From NCBI GenBank assembly GCA_049999765.1, contig JBNGIQ010009354.1, positions 167,253-231,252 on the forward strand: a DNA stretch of 64,000 nt. Direction: 5' to 3'. The stretch comes from Phaeoceros laevis (lineage: Eukaryota; Anthocerotophyta; Anthocerotopsida; Notothyladales). How positions within the stretch are numbered: the stretch's first letter is position 1; each line of letters opens with the position of its first letter. Shown in pieces: positions 22,974 to 36,013 of the stretch. The position numbers and the translations under genes are program-made. Below the pieces are notes generated by a model. That model had not been told where the DNA came from and did no database searches. It saw only the letters and a program-made list of their open reading frames with translations.

Positions 22974-24848
22974 TCAACAGTCCACCCCAATTTCTGCCAC
23001 ATCAGGGAGACTGAACCAGGCCAGAGCATCTTCAGCAGCGAAGGAAACATCAGAAAACTCCTCGTCCGGCAGATTGTAGACGTCAGGAAACTTCAGCATC
23101 CCGTCCACAGCTGATGTGTCCTCACCGCCGACCACCCCAAAGATGAGATCCTCCCCGAAAAGGTTGTCCATGTGAGCTAAAGACTCCAAGGAGTTGGAGT
23201 TGATCTCCAGAGACGAGCTGATGGAGTCGGCTGACTCGCTGCCCACTGAACCCTCCAAAAACCCAGAGTCCGGACTGGGGGCAGAGCCTTGAGAGTCGGG
23301 GTTGCTGTAGTTCAGGTAGTCCAGCCTCTGAGAACCAGCAGCGTCCAGTCCTCCCAAATGACCGTCCTCAAGAGGACTGCAGCAGTCATTACCCACCAGC
23401 ACCGCATTGCACAGTTCAGCATCCCCGTAGGAAGCGCCAGCCATGTCGTAATCGTCGCAAAACCCTTCGTCCAGTTGGCGGAGTGCTTCTTCTGCCGAGG
23501 TCACGTCCATGTCGTCCCCAGTGGCAGGACAGTAGAGACCATCTTCACAGGACAGGCCACCGTAATCCTCAAAGTCCGGATTGGAGCCTTCCTCCAGAGA
23601 CTCCTCCTGCAGAACCTCGGGTTCCAGGACCTCCTCCTCAAGGCCCTCATAGTCCAGGCCGTCCTCGTCGAGCAGGTCCTCCTCTCGGAAGAGCAGCTCA
23701 TCGTCCCGAAGATCATCCTCCCTCAAAAGCAGCTCGTCCTCCAGAGGATCATCATCTTGGAGCAAGCACTCACTGGAGAGCTTGCATTCTTGGACCTTGA
23801 TGGAGCCGGACACCGGAACGGGCTTGGTCTCAAACTCCTCTTCCTCCTCCTCCTCGTCTTCCACCCCGCTGGTACCGCTTCTGTCCAGGCATTGCTCCTC
23901 CTCAGCCAAGTCACAGTCATCCACAGCCTCAATCTTCTCCTCGACACAACGAGGAGCTGTGACAACAGAAGCTGCGGGCGCAGCAGAAACCGCAGCACCA
24001 GAGAAGTTGGTGTGAGCATGCGGACCACGGATCTGGCGAGCTGCTTTGTCGTAAGCCTGGGCAGCCTCTTCCGCAGTGTCGTAGGTGCCAAGCCAGAGTC
24101 TGACGCCCTTGGAAGGGTCCCGGATCTCCGCAGCCCACTTGCCCCAAGGCCGTTGCCGCACGCCTCTGTACTTGTGGCCCTTGCCCTCCTGATGGTGATG
24201 CCTCCCCCGGGCGCCAGCTTTGCCCGACAGGGACACAGTCCTCTCCGGCTTCCTGAGTGGAACCTCCTTGTCCTCCGAGGCCGCTGCCGACCTCCTTATC
24301 TTGCCACCGAGATGATCCGACTTCTTCAGGGTCTTCTTCGAGGTCACCCTCTCCGACTTCTTTCTCCCTCCACCTTGCTGCTGCTGCTGCTGATGGACCG
24401 GGGCCGGAGCCGAAAATTTGGTCAAGAAATTGGTGCCCTTGGCACCGTTTCCGGGCAGCACAGTGTCGTGCTTCAGGGCCTGCCTGAGCGCAGTGGCCGT
24501 GAACACAGAATGGTAGCTGGGCAGCTCCGCCTCCTCGTCACTGTCATCAGATGAGCCCGCGGGCGAGCAGCAGGCCCGGATGTCAATCTCCTGCACATGC
24601 CGCCTGTGCGAGGGCTTGAGCAGGCGGGTGTTGGAAAAATTGCCTTCCTCGTCGCTGGAGGAGTCGGTGGCATCGGGGTCGGTGCAGATGACCCGCACCC
24701 GCTTGGGGCACACCTGCGGCTGCACGGCCCCCTTCCACTCATCCTCGGAGTCGGTGAGGTACTCCCGCTTGAGAGATTTCTTGCCAATCTTCGGGGTGCG
24801 GTTGAGCAGCGGGTTAGATGATTTTGGAAAAGTCTGAGGGCCTGGCAT
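22974..24848 (-). CDS. Cytokinin response factor (AP2/ERF transcription factor)
   Basis: A single exon encodes 624 residues, longer than most angiosperm CRFs. The N-terminus has the CRF domain at about 48-70 ([20 protein letters not shown]) followed by HVQEIDI. The AP2/ERF domain spans 225-282 (starts [20 protein letters not shown]) with Ala in WAAEIRD and Asp in [10 protein letters not shown], the ERF-subfamily pair that recognises GCC-box-type sites. A poly-Gln run precedes it and Lys/Arg-rich stretches serve as nuclear signals. The C-terminal half is strongly acidic with a long Asp/Glu/Leu-rich region at about 365-430 and Ser/Asp-rich tails, typical of activation domains. CRFs act in the nucleus downstream of cytokinin phosphorelay. 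The gene borders a 15-kb gene-poor region. Confidence 0.95.
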   Translation of the reverse strand: MPGPQTFPKSSNPLLNRTPKIGKKSLKREYLTDSEDEWKGAVQPQVCPKRVRVICTDPDATDSSSDEEGNFSNTRLLKPSHRRHVQEIDIRACCSPAGSSDDSDEEAELPSYHSVFTATALRQALKHDTVLPGNGAKGTNFLTKFSAPAPVHQQQQQQGGGRKKSERVTSKKTLKKSDHLGGKIRRSAAASEDKEVPLRKPERTVSLSGKAGARGRHHHQEGKGHKYRGVRQRPWGKWAAEIRDPSKGVRLWLGTYDTAEEAAQAYDKAARQIRGPHAHTNFSGAAVSAAPAASVVTAPRCVEEKIEAVDDCDLAEEEQCLDRSGTSGVEDEEEEEEEFETKPVPVSGSIKVQECKLSSECLLQDDDPLEDELLLREDDLRDDELLFREEDLLDEDGLDYEGLEEEVLEPEVLQEESLEEGSNPDFEDYGGLSCEDGLYCPATGDDMDVTSAEEALRQLDEGFCDDYDMAGASYGDAELCNAVLVGNDCCSPLEDGHLGGLDAAGSQRLDYLNYSNPDSQGSAPSPDSGFLEGSVGSESADSISSSLEINSNSLESLAHMDNLFGEDLIFGVVGGEDTSAVDGMLKFPDVYNLPDEEFSDVSFAAEDALAWFSLPDVAEIGVDC

Positions 24849-27800
24849 CTTCGGACCTGCACCTTCTGAAATCCGTGATGAGCAGGTAGAGCACTACAAT
24901 GTGCAAACCTCCGAGAGCGCAGCAGCAAGTATCGACGATGCTGACGGAGAGGCGATAGTGCATGAATAGAGCTGTTAAAGCTCGACGCAGGTAACCTGTA
25001 GAGCAGCAAGCACAATGGCCATAGGGTCAGTCATCGGCCTCAGCAGTAATTTTTTTCCCGCTCTCTGTCTGCCTGCCCCTTCTTCCTTCAAGACACAGCT
25101 CCCCCCGTCCATCCAAGCTCCATGGCTTGCTTTCTATAGCTGGCTGGCTGAATCAACAGGCAGTTTCCCTCCGTGCCCCCCTTTCCGAGAAAGAAAAAAG
25201 CGTGCAGCTCGGCAATGCTGCTAGCAGTCCACTCCAGTACCTGTGCTTGACGCGACGTGGAGGAGGTAGTGCATGAAGAGAGGCTCGCCCTTGCAACCTC
25301 CGAAAATTGCCTCGCAGTCACCCGTCCCGCCCGCGGCATGCACAGAGCCAATCCCACGCGGGCACAGCAGAAGAAACACAGACCAAACGGAAATGAAGAA
25401 GATGAGGAAGAAGAAAACCTCAATCTGGCCAGACAACCAGCTGAGGAGTATGAGGACTGAGCTGAAAGACAGGAACTGGGAGGAAGAAAGAGCTGCGACC
25501 GGCAGGCCGAGGCAGCTTGGCCAACAAGCGAAGGAGAGCTCAAGAGTCCGCGCCCTCCCAGAGGAAAGAGCGCCGGAATGGGGGGGAACAAGAAGCTGTG
25601 ACGGAGATGAGAGGGGGACGCAAGCAAAGGGAAGCACTTCCCAGCCGGAGGAGAGAAAGAGAAGCAGAGAGCTGCTACCGCTTAGCTGAGGAGGAGGAGG
25701 AGAGGCATGACGTTGTTGCTTGTGCTCTCCGCTGCTGTCGAGGAGAGGAGCGGAGCGGTGAGCGACGGAGAAAAGACACAGAAAGGGGCCCGGCTGGAAA
25801 TATAAGAAGCAGGGAGGGAAAAGGGGAGGGGAGGGCTGGCGGGTGCCTGTCCGACATCTTCTCCTCCCTGGGGGCTGCGCCTTCCTTCCAAGTTCCCGCG
25901 CCCCACCCACCCGTTGGCCCCGGTTGCCGGTCAGCCGGAGGTGGCTCAGATTCCAAGCCCGGCCCGGGGTTCCTTCCGCTTTGGCGCTGACCGGCGCCAC
26001 CGGCTATGGGGGTGCCTTCCTTTTCCCGCAAGTCACGGATTGTCCTCCTGCCCGGACCCGGTCCGGCCCCGAGCCTCGCGCCGGGGCGCCGCTAACCTAC
26101 CCGCCACGCTACCCGCGGGGCGTGACTTGGCGGGAACCAAGAATCCGGCTGGGTTGGCGCCAAACAAGAAGAAGGGGAGACAGTACCCGGCCGGCTAGCT
26201 CTACGGCGTCTACGCCATACTTACTACTGTACGTTGTTGGCGGGAAACAAACGGGACGTGATAACGGGACACCGTCTCTCCGGTGCTTCCGGTCGGAAGG
26301 CTCCGAGGCCCGGTCCGGGCCGGGCCGCTAATAATTGCGGAATTGTTGGCTGGCCGGGGGCGGAGACGACGATCGAATTGGATCGTGCATGGGCGAGGGA
26401 GGGGTTGGCTGGCCCTGCCGGTCGTGCATGGGNNNNNNNNNNNNNNNNNNNNNNNNNNNNNNNNNNNNNNNNNNNNNNNNNNNNNNNNNNNNNNNNNNNN
26501 NNNNNNNNNNNNNNNNNNNNNNNNNNNNNNNNNNNNNNNNNNNNNNNNNNNNNNNNNNNNNNNNNNNNNNNNNNNNNNNNNNNNNNNNNNNNNNNNNNNN
26601 NNNNNNNNNNNNNNNNNNNNNNNNNNNNNNNNNNNNNNNNNNNNNNNNNNNNNNNNNNNNNNNNNNNNNNNNNNNNNNNNNNNNNNNNNNNNNNNNNNNN
26701 NNNNNNNNNNNNNNNNNNNNNNNNNNNNNNNNNNNNNNNNNNNNNNNNNNNNNNNNNNNNNNNNNNNNNNNNNNNNNNNNNNNNNNNNNNNNNNNNNNNN
26801 NNNNNNNNNNNNNNNNNNNNNNNNNNNNNNNNGACTCAGCAGACCTGGAGCGAAGGGGGAATGGAATTTTTTGGGGCGCCCCTGGCGAGTCGCACGCCCG
26901 CCACGTCGCCCCCCGTCACCACGTGTCGGGATTGACGATCCCTTGTTGCTTGACGCCAACGTGCTCCAGGACCGCCTCCGACCCTTTTCTTTCAGGAATC
27001 TCCGCCCCCGGTCTAGAGTAGACCCCCCCCCTTCTTTTGGAGTGGAGAAAAAAATGTCATTGAAATTTGATGAATTTTCCTGCTTTTCACTGCGTTACTG
27101 CCACAGTAGATGTTCTTTTTTTCCCTTGAAAGGGAGAGTGTAGCCTTGACCCAATGCGGTGCGGTACATGACAAATTGGTGGCGAAAAAGATTCAATCCA
27201 AACGCTTTGTGATTCCAAACGATTGGCGCACAACTAACCTTCCCAGGTGGAGTGCCCCTTCCTCCTTTGCCTCCCGTCTCTCTCTCTATTATGGGGGCTT
27301 GACATAATGACATTATAGAGCTTATACACATTATTATGTTTCCATGCCGCTTGATTACATTTGGTTTGTCTTGCTTGCTCTAGTGTACCAGCCGGGTGTA
27401 TTGTGTGAGAGTCAAAATGCCAACCAGCCTATACCTCTCTCTGCCTACAACCTTGTCTCTTTGTTTTTTGTGTTTTTGCATGGGCTACACCTGGAGCATA
27501 TGCATATGAGCGGAAGGAGGAGAAAATGGCCCTTTTTTTCCCAACATAGGGATGAGGTGGTCTTGTCTTGTACTTCCATCCATCCCTCCATCCAGCTGGA
27601 TACACTAGGAAAGGGTGGTGAATCAGAAAGTGAATATGCAAGGAAGGGAAGCTGGAGATCCCATTCCCATTTCACTCGCTCCCATCTAGGCACTCGCAAC
27701 GTTTTACCCGAAAACAAGGAAAACAGTGCTAAAAAAAGTCGTAAACCGTACGCAAATGGATCTAGGTGGAAGGTGATCTAAATTCCCTTTTTTTTTCATT

Positions 27801-28775
27801 AGCTGCTTCTGCGGCGTTGAATGCACGAGCAAAACAAGAGGACCCAAGTGCTATGGGGTAATAACCGGTTGACTAGGACCCGCTAAATCTGGGGTGGGAT
27901 ACGGGCCTTGCTCCGGTTTTTATTTGGGGGCAATTCACTGCTGAGCAACCTTACCAAATTGGACAAGCGGCTAAAAGAGGAGGAGAGGGGTTGGGGGTCC
28001 AATGGGCGACTGCACTCAACCCGGTGCGGTGCCTGGGATTCCTGTCGGACGGAGATGGCTGGCTCCAACCAAATCGGGAGGGCCACCGCCAAAGGAGAAA
28101 GGGGCGAGCGAGTGAGTGAGTGAGTGAGTGAGAGGTACTTGAAGGATGTGTACTGCTGTGCTGTAGCTGCAAAATCCCCGGCCCAACTGGCGGTAGGTCC
28201 GGCGGGCCTCCCGCCGGGTCGGGCCGGTCGCGAACTCGGCCTCACGGTCACCCGGTCCGGGACCCCCGAGTGCGCACGAGGCGGCTTTCCCGGGGAAGGG
28301 CCTCCGGTTTCCCGGTCACCGCTCGCTGCCTGGCTGGTCAGGGCCCTCCCTCATGTTGTATATGCACCCAGTGTAAAATAAGATGCCTTTGGACTTCACT
28401 CCTTCGCATTGTTTGGCGTTCTGATTCATGCATAGACAGAAGGAGGACGGTAGAAGAGTATATTTAAGTATTAGTCTAGATGATTGTAAGACAGCTTGTT
28501 CATTTCAAATCTTTGGGTTCTCTCCAACTTATTTTTCACCCACCTTGTTGGGATGATACAAGAGGCTTCTAGTATTTTATATTCACTAGGACAACAATAA
28601 TGTGTGCAAGGGTTATGAAGTCACAATTGGTTCAAATTTGAACTCCTTTGACTTGTATGTAGCCGATAACCAATAGGATACGATGGAGGATTGCGAAAAT
28701 CAATTCAATCCCGTTGATGGAGCCTGGCAACGGTGCTATCATATGCCGTAGGGGTCTAATGAATGTCGTACTCTT
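24849..28775. other. Gene-poor GC- and purine-rich region upstream of CRF
   Basis: It contains purine-rich and CT-rich tracts (25300-25850) and GC-rich DNA around the 400-N gap. It presumably includes the CRF leader and promoter. Open frames here overlap in many phases and look like by-products of base composition; none resembles a known protein. A (gagt)n run lies near 28109-28132. Confidence 0.45.
26433..26832. other. Assembly gap (400 N)
   Basis: A run of N in the GC-rich CRF upstream region. Any reading frame drawn across it is meaningless. Confidence 0.99.
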
Positions 28776-29305
28776 GCCTGGATGGTTGATTTGACCGATT
28801 CGCTATCGCTCCGAGTACTTACGCAGATAAGATACAAAGACGACGATCCGTTGAGTTATGCAAAGTATCCTTAGAGGGTGACAGGAAACGAACTTGAATT
28901 CAAACGGTTTACTCTTAATTGCCTGGATGGTTGATTTGACTGATTGCTATCACGCTCAGTACCTGGCGCCTTGCTTACCAAGATACGAAGATCAGTGGAG
29001 TTACGCAAAGTATCCTTAGAGGGCGACACGAAACGAACTTGAACCAAGATACGAAGACGATCCCTGGACTTATGCAAAGTATCCTTAGCTGGACTTATGC
29101 AAAGTATCCTTAGAGGGTGACAGGAAATGATCTTGAACTCAAACGGTTTACTCGTACTGGATGGTTGATTTGACTGATTGCTATCACGCCACTACTGGAC
29201 ACCTTGCTTACCGAGATATGAAGAAAACGATCCGTGGAGTTACGCAAAGTATCCTTAGAGGGTGACCGGAAACAAACTTGAACTCAAAGGGTTTACTATT
29301 AATTG
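28776..29305. repeat. Degenerate tandem satellite, unit about 145 bp, 3-4 copies
   Basis: The unit contains ctggatggttgatttgactg, then ttgcttaccaagatacgaag, then gcaaagtatccttagagggt and gaaacgaacttgaactcaaa. Copies begin near 28776, 28921 and 29157, with a truncated extra unit at 29045-29156. It is AT-richer than the flanking DNA and has no conserved open frame. Confidence 0.85.
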
Positions 29306-30214
29306 TGACAGTTGCTTGTGATTGACCGTTGCTTTAGCACATATGTACGTGAACTCAAATCAAACCAAACGAACGGGCGGGAAAGTACTCTGTGCTTAAT
29401 GGGTTGCCTGGAGATGGAAAATGAACGTTGGCTCCCTCCTCAAGTACTACGACTTGGGGTTAACATCAAGGCACGAGGTCGATGCAGGGAGGGCACAGAG
29501 GTGCTTTATGTGGAAGGGACTATGCCATGTGGGTTTCGTGCCAAGTCTTGTGATGGTCCTAGCATTTGCAGGGTGACATTACTTGGATCATAAGAGCTGC
29601 AGGCTGCCATTGTCAGGCCAGCTTATGGGCTTGCTTACATACATACATACGAGTCTGATAATATAATACGGAGCCATATACAAGTTTTCCACATGCTTAT
29701 TTTTCGCAAATCAAACATATGGTACCGAAAGTCACCTTTCAACCAAAAGCCACCTTTCCAACCATCATGTGAACCGATCCGATAGATAGTGGTGAGTGAT
29801 GATTAAGATGAGGCAGAAGCCAGAAAATGTAACAAGAAAGGAAGGGTGAAAAAAATGGTTAGAGATAAGCACAGAGGGACAGCAGATAGATGCGATCATA
29901 TGTGGTGATCGGTGATCTGCCTTGCCAGGCCAAGCCGGGCCAAGCCAAGCCAAGCCGGAGATACGATAAGATACTTTGGAAGCGAGAACAGCCGAGCTTA
30001 CGTGTCGGAAGGAATGTGGGCCGGCGTTTAATATGTCAACCACAAGCCCACCCCTGAAAGGCTGAAACCGAACGGAGCCGAGCCCAACCGACTGATGAAT
30101 GAATGTATGTCAAGCGGGCGGAAGCGGCGCATGCTATGGGATGGGCCGCGCCCCGAGGCGCAACTACCTACATAATACAGAGGAGGAGGGAATCACTGGT
30201 ATAGGAGGGAGTCG

Positions 30215-30592
30215 TCACTGCTCCATGTTCTGTCTGGACATGAGGGCATTCATTGCGAGATGGGCATGATGAGGCGTATGGGACCCATGGTGGCCGCGCA
30301 CGACATTTAGGCATGGCGCCATGGGCGAGCGACCATTGAATGAGGCAGCGTCGATGAGCGTGCCCGGCATGTGGCCCTGTCCGTCCGCCTGCTGGCCGTA
30401 CATAGCCCGAGTCGAGTCGATCTTGGGCCCTGGCGGTGCGCTCCCATGGGAGGCGCCGGTGACGTGGCGTGCCCTTTGGGCCTTTTTAACAACAAAAAAT
30501 CTGTAAAGGTAGTCCAGTAGTAGTGAGGTCATGCCGGGTGGTGGGCCCAGCCCCGAACCGGAGCCAAGCCCCATCCTATCCGTCCGTTCCAT
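30215..30592 (-). CDS. Unrecognised open frame, possible terminal coding exon
   Basis: An ATG at 30592 opens 125 codons ending SRQNMEQ. The last third is rich in His, Met and Ala (GHHGSHTPHHAHLAMNALMS) and reads like the tail of a regulatory protein. I do not recognise the family and no matching upstream exons were found. It lies in a compositionally biased region, so a chance frame is quite possible. Confidence 0.2.
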   Translation of the reverse strand: MERTDRMGLGSGSGLGPPPGMTSLLLDYLYRFFVVKKAQRARHVTGASHGSAPPGPKIDSTRAMYGQQADGQGHMPGTLIDAASFNGRSPMAPCLNVVRGHHGSHTPHHAHLAMNALMSRQNMEQ

Positions 30593-32900
30593 CCATTTGT
30601 CTGTCCGCGTGGCTGCTTACTTTTGCTTTGCTGCTCGGGCCCTCTCCTCTTGGTGGTGGGATGTGGGCTGACTGGCGTCCACACAACCAAACGGAGTGGT
30701 GGGCTGGTTAAGAGATAAGGGGGGCCCTTTTCCTGTTAGCCACCCGTGAGGGCTAACGTGGCAACGCATTTTGAGGCGGAAGGAAGTTGCCTGGACGCTG
30801 TAATTGTTGCCTTTTTCTTCTTTTTGGATGGGATGAGTTTTTTCAAGTTATCTGGACCAATTGACACGTTTGTGGTGGTTTCTTTGTTTCACTTTTGAGC
30901 CAAGGAATGGTGAAAGAAGGAAAGAAATCTTGCGTGGTGGCGGCAAGAATCATCTCCCGGGCAGCAGATTTGAGGAATGCGAGTGGCACAAGATTTTTCA
31001 TAATTGCGGACACACATGTAAGGTAGAGGAACAACAAGGACGGAAGGAAGGAACGACGAGGAACAGGAGAAAACAAAAAAACAACAATTGAGCAGGTGGT
31101 GAGGTGGCGGATTGTGCACATAAACATGATTGGGGAAATGATGGAAGAAATTAGAAACAGGTGGCGCCAGCCAGCCAGGCCAGCCAACGAGACATGGAGA
31201 AGCAGACAGCCCTAGGCCGGCTGCTGCTGCTTGCATGGGAGACTAGACTATTTGGGGGGGGGCCCTTTTCAGGCGCCATAACATGTAATGTATCTAGTGG
31301 AGGATGCATACGGCCAAACTGAGACAGGACGCTTTTTCCAGCTGTTTTTGTTTGGCTTTTTGCGCGCAGAAGGAAAAAGAAGCAAAAAAGAAGCAGAGCA
31401 TGGCATGGCATGGCATGCATGCATGCCTTTTGGTGGACTTTTTAGCGCAGAGAAAGAAAAGACGGAATGGGCAGCAGCCCAATTCTGGCCTGGTCTGCGA
31501 GAAGTAGAACACAAAGGCATGCATTTTGGTGTTGGAGGGAATATTGGGGCAGTCATAGATATTGTCGGTGGTGTACAAGGAAGAAGGAATGTGGGGGAGG
31601 TTTGGTGCCGGTCCGGCCCCCAGTCCGGTCCAGCCCAGCCCGGTTCGGTTCGGTCCGGCACGGCCTGGTAGAAGAGAAGGCCTGAGAGGACGGTCAACTG
31701 AGGTAGGCGTGGGGAGGCAGCTACGCTCCAAAACTGCATCTATCCGAAGACAGAGAAGAAAGAAGCAAAGGGTCGGCCCGAATCGGGCTGCTGGCTGGAT
31801 GGCTGGATGGATGGCTGGGATTCAAGGAAGGAAGGAAAGAAGGAAGCAAGAGAAGAAGAAAATAGAGAGCCCCGGGGTGGGGAAAATCCAAAGGAAGCGG
31901 GCGTCGCTGCCGGCGCCACGTGGACATGCAGCATCCCGCTTCCGCTACATCCACCGATGTCCGTGGCGGCTATGGGTTGGCTTGTCGTGCTGTGGCATGG
32001 GATGCGCTTTTGGCATGGGATGCGCCTTGCATGGGATACATCGGAGAATAGGACATACATAATAGCCTCTGCTGCTGCTCTGCTGCTCATATTCTTTTTC
32101 CGCCGGTTTGGCCTGGCCTGGCTCGGCTCGGCTCGGCCAAGCCGGATGGATGCTTTCCTTCATTTCCTTCCGACAAACAGATTATATATGACATCCCAGG
32201 CTCCCAGCCCAGCAGCAGCCTTTTTGCCTGCCCTGCTCGCTTTTTTCCATCCATTTTTCTTTCTTCTTTTTCGGTGCTGTCGCAAATTGGAGTCCACGTA
32301 AAGTCGGTCTTGCACAAGACTCACAAATTCCTATATGTGATTTCATTCCATTTTTTGCCCTGCCTTTTTTGCATGGTAGCATCATTGCAAGAAGCGTTGT
32401 ATCCCAGGCCGGCTGGAAGAAGATGCAGCAACCCATGGGCCCTTTCTTATTTTCCGCGTGGATTCATTTCTTTATTTATTTAATTACACGAGCAGTAGGC
32501 AGCAGCAGCAGCGCAAGACCAAGAGTCCAAGAGTGACTTTTGCCAGCTGGCGAGCGAGCGAGCGACGAAAAGGACAATGGGGGTTTGTGTATGTACTTGC
32601 GCAACTCTGTCTTACCGCCTAACTGATTGCTACACAACGCAGTAAGCAGTAATGCCTGGCAGGGCCGGGCCTGCGTTTATTATTAAATAGGCTGGCCTGA
32701 TGGCCTGCTGGCCTGGCCTGGGTGGTGGAGTCTCGTGACCTGCCAGCACGCGCCGATTGACTGGTTGACGTCACAGCAGCCCAGCAGAGAGACTCGGCAG
32801 AGTGCACAGAGCACGTCCCCACTGCCACTGGCGTCCCGTGAAGTGAAGGCAAGCAGAGCCAAGCCAAGCCAAGCAAGCTGGCGGAACGGCACGGCACGGA

Positions 32901-32940
32901 AGGGCAGGGCAGGGCAGGGCAGGGCAGGGCAGGGCTGGGC
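32901..32940. repeat. (GGGCA)n microsatellite
   Basis: About seven perfect units of gggca, flanked by related ggcacggcacgg sequence. Confidence 0.9.
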
Positions 32941-34868
32941 TGCCTGCCTCCTCACGATTCCGTTGAGCACGCCCTTGGGAGGAGCAAAAATACCCATCCC
33001 GTTCCGCTTTTGGGCTTTGGGGTTGGGGTTGGGGTTCAGTACAGTACCGACGATGCCATATAGGCTCGTACAAACATGCACCAGGCAGGGCAGGGCAGGG
33101 CATGGCCGGACTTCTAGACTGCTCTATCTATGTTGGCATGTTGATGTACATCATGTATGTGGACGTACGGACGGCGCCATAGTAGCTGGCCAGAATGTAT
33201 GTATGGAGCTTATTAGTCGGTGGCTTGGCGTGCCGCCAGCAGCAGACCAGAAAACATGCTCCGCCAATAGACGAGTGTGTCGTCTGACCTGACCGGTCAA
33301 TCATTCAGTGGACGGGGGTGGAATTTCATTTCATTTCACCCCATCTCATCCGTTTGTTGGCCGGCCAATTTAAGGCCGGTCTCTGGCGCTGCCTCTTGGT
33401 TGCCCAGGAAGCCCGCCCGGCTTGGTCTGCCCGGCCCGAAACAGGCCGCGCCTCGCCGCGGTTTGTCAGCGTTGGATTGGATAGATGGAGTGAGTATGAA
33501 TGAGGTGGGTAGCCGGGTGCATTGGGGGGCGCGGGCGGGGGTAATGGCCAACCGGTGGCCACGGATGTTACCCACGTTTGGACGTGGGAGTGATGGCCAA
33601 CATCGCTTTTGTTTGTTGGCCCCTCGCCTGCCTGCCCTGAGGTGAGTCATGGATTCCCATGCCATGCCATGTCACACAGTTGAGAAGATGCATGTGTATA
33701 TCCAGGCGCAGGGCAGGGCAAGCGGCCAGATCCCATGGTGGATGGACATTGGCCTTTCGGCGGGCGGGAGGGGACACTTTGGTCGTGTCAGACCGTGGCT
33801 TGCTCGCGTGCTTGTGCCTCTTGTTTTTCTTTCCGTCTGTCCGTCGCCGAAGCCCATAGGGCCATAACCCATCCCAGAGCATGTGCCTGCCGCGCCCTCC
33901 GTCCCATGATCATCCCATACTGCTTGCTGCTTGGTGCCATGATCCAAATTTACACCTATCATGGCCGCTTGCTTCCTATATAGCTAGCTAGCTAGCTTTC
34001 CAGGAGCCGCATTCCTTCCCCAACACGACGATCCACATGAATGACTCAGGTGGATGGAGATGAGGTCGACTCCACTCTCACAGCCGCTCGATCGCTATCC
34101 CATACTGGTGAGTGCCGTCCCTTGCCTTTTGATGATAAATAGACCGGACTGGGGTAGTGGGAAGGTTGGTAGGAAGGTAGGTGGAAGGAAGGAAGGAGAG
34201 CAAGGAAGGAGCCCAGCAAAGAGCAGCAAAGAGGCGGGAAGGAAAAGAGGGCTAAAAAAAGGCCCACTTTCACTTGCTTTGCTATTATTCCTGCAGGGCT
34301 ACCCATACCAAAAGTGTATGTCCAGGCAGGCAGAGGCAGGCAGAGAGGCAGGCAGTCAGGCTCATCAGGCTTGCGCGCTTTTCACAGGGACGCACGCACA
34401 GAGTCGAAACACATTTGCTCGGGGCCATGCAAATTCTGGGGTGCTGGAAATGCTGGCCACCACCAACAGGAACTCCTAGGAGCGCTCGTCTTATTATTAT
34501 TATGGGATTGTTGTTTTCAGCTACACTATATGGCACCGCCTCTGCCTGCACCCAAGTCTAGCGAATGACACGTGGGCGGCCCATGCATACTAGCCATGCC
34601 TACAGACATACAATACCAGTATTTCAGCATGCAGCAAGCATGACGTGGTTTGAATTTGGCATGTCAGGCGCAGCGCATCTGATTTTGGGGGATGATTAGG
34701 ATGGAGTCCGGGCCCCGAAAAATCCCCTCCCCGACGGGTTTCCTCGTGCATTTTCCTTCTTTTCCTCGCCAGCCAGCTAACAAATTATTCACACGCCTCC
34801 CAGTCAGGAAAGAAAAACGTTGAAGATCCTTTGGACGGACGCTCAGGCTCTTCCTGTGCAAACACAAC

Positions 34869-36013
34869 TAGGGGTGTTGGGTTTACATGTAAGCAGGCTG
34901 AGGTGTAAGTAAAATGTAAAATATAAGCCGTTACATGTAAAGCGTAAAAATTACATTACATGCATTTGTAATTATATTTTGCAATTGTAATTACATTCTG
35001 CATGTGTAATTACTTTTGTATTTTGTAATTACTTTTATTGTATGTAATTACTTTTGCAACATGTAATCCCATGGTAAGTTGCAAACATGCCACCAAGTTA
35101 GGGCATAGTAGCCAAGTGCAAACTTGTGGCATGGAGATGGTGGGTGCAGCCGCATACACAGAGCGTTGGTGTTGCTAGCTATGTTGATCGAAAGAAGACT
35201 TTCTTTATTCCATTCAGCTCGTTGTGAGGAGCCGCATTGAACGGTACCAAGCACGTCTTCATCGCATGAATGTGTTGCCCAAAAACAAGTTTTCCAGGTT
35301 TGGGGTGTAGCTGCTAGAGTCTCGAGGATTCAAAGGCCTTCACTAGTCCGAATCACCACTTTCTACATACCGTTCGAATCCTCAGGAGGAGGTGCATCTA
35401 ACGGTACCAGACTTGTTGTTGAGCACTCCTCCTACCGTAACTGCTTGTGAGCGCAATTGGAGCACATGGAAGCATGTATGGACTGACAATAGAGAAAAGA
35501 CACTAGTTGGGAGGGTTGGCATGCTTGTCTACATATACTTTAACAGCAGGGTTCTTCCAAGACATGGGGGAAAGATGGGTATTGAAGATTGGGAGGAGTT
35601 CATCGCATTTTTGGATAGTCTACCACCTCTAGAAATAGCCCTAGAAAATGGAAATGATGACATAGAAGGTGAGGTTGAGGAAAATGGAAATGGTGACATA
35701 GAAGATGAGGTTGAGGAAAATGAGACCCATGAAGATGAGGAGGAGAGCATCATCCAAGATAGGAACAACATATTAGACTAGAAATCAATAGCTTTACATA
35801 AGGTTTACCACTGTTTATATATTTTACACCTTACAATGTAAGATTTTTATTTTACATGTAATATGTAACGTAATACAGTAGAGCCAGATGTAACCAACGG
35901 TAAACCATAACTCGCTTACACGTAAGAAAAATTGGGCCCTGGTGTAAAGTATATGTAATTTCATGTATAATATGGCAACATGTAAAGTGTAAAATGTAAA
36001 GCCCCCACCCCTA
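34869..36013 (+). mobile_element. hAT-type DNA transposon remnant
   Basis: The ends are imperfect inverted repeats of about 20 bp, taggggtgttgggtttacat at the left and the complement of taggggtgggggctttacat at the right (17 of 20 match). The flanks acacaact (34862-34869) and acacaacg (36013-36020) match at 7 of 8 positions, as expected for the 8-bp duplication made by hAT transposases. Subterminal DNA is packed with tgtaattac and acatgtaa motifs on the left and ttacatgtaa on the right, like transposase-binding arrays. Inside is a fragment of the transposase C-terminal dimerisation domain. At 1145 bp it is an internally deleted, non-autonomous copy. Confidence 0.85.
35392..35784 (+). pseudogene. 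hAT transposase fragment (C-terminal dimerisation domain)
   Basis: The frame reads VPDLLLSTPPTVTACERNWS followed by GRVGMLVYIYFNSR, the conserved C-terminal dimerisation region of hAT transposases (normally after the catalytic DDE fold). The tail is acidic, with a near-repeat of ENGND/ENGNGDIE type. No catalytic region is present, and the frame begins at a non-ATG codon, so this is a truncated remnant carried inside the hAT element. Confidence 0.8.

Larger units (their letters stand above)
29306..34868. other. Gene-poor spacer with simple repeats
   Basis: No gene was recognised with confidence. It contains short arrays such as (gccaa)n near 29930, (gggca)n at 32901-32940, three ggggtt units near 33018-33037, ggat/ccat repeats and gcgagcgagc runs. 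One minus-strand open frame at 30215-30592 is listed separately. Confidence 0.45.

Noticed and set aside
23289-24554. 421-codon frame antisense to the CRF gene
   Set aside because: It mirrors the acidic codon pattern of the CRF exon and has no motif of its own; the AP2 and CRF domains are on the minus strand.
26210-27143. Long frames across the 400-N gap
   Set aside because: They consist mostly of unknown residues and the gap size is nominal.
33018-33037. Telomere-like ggggtt repeats
   Set aside because: Only three units and not the plant TTTAGGG motif; it sits among many simple repeats.
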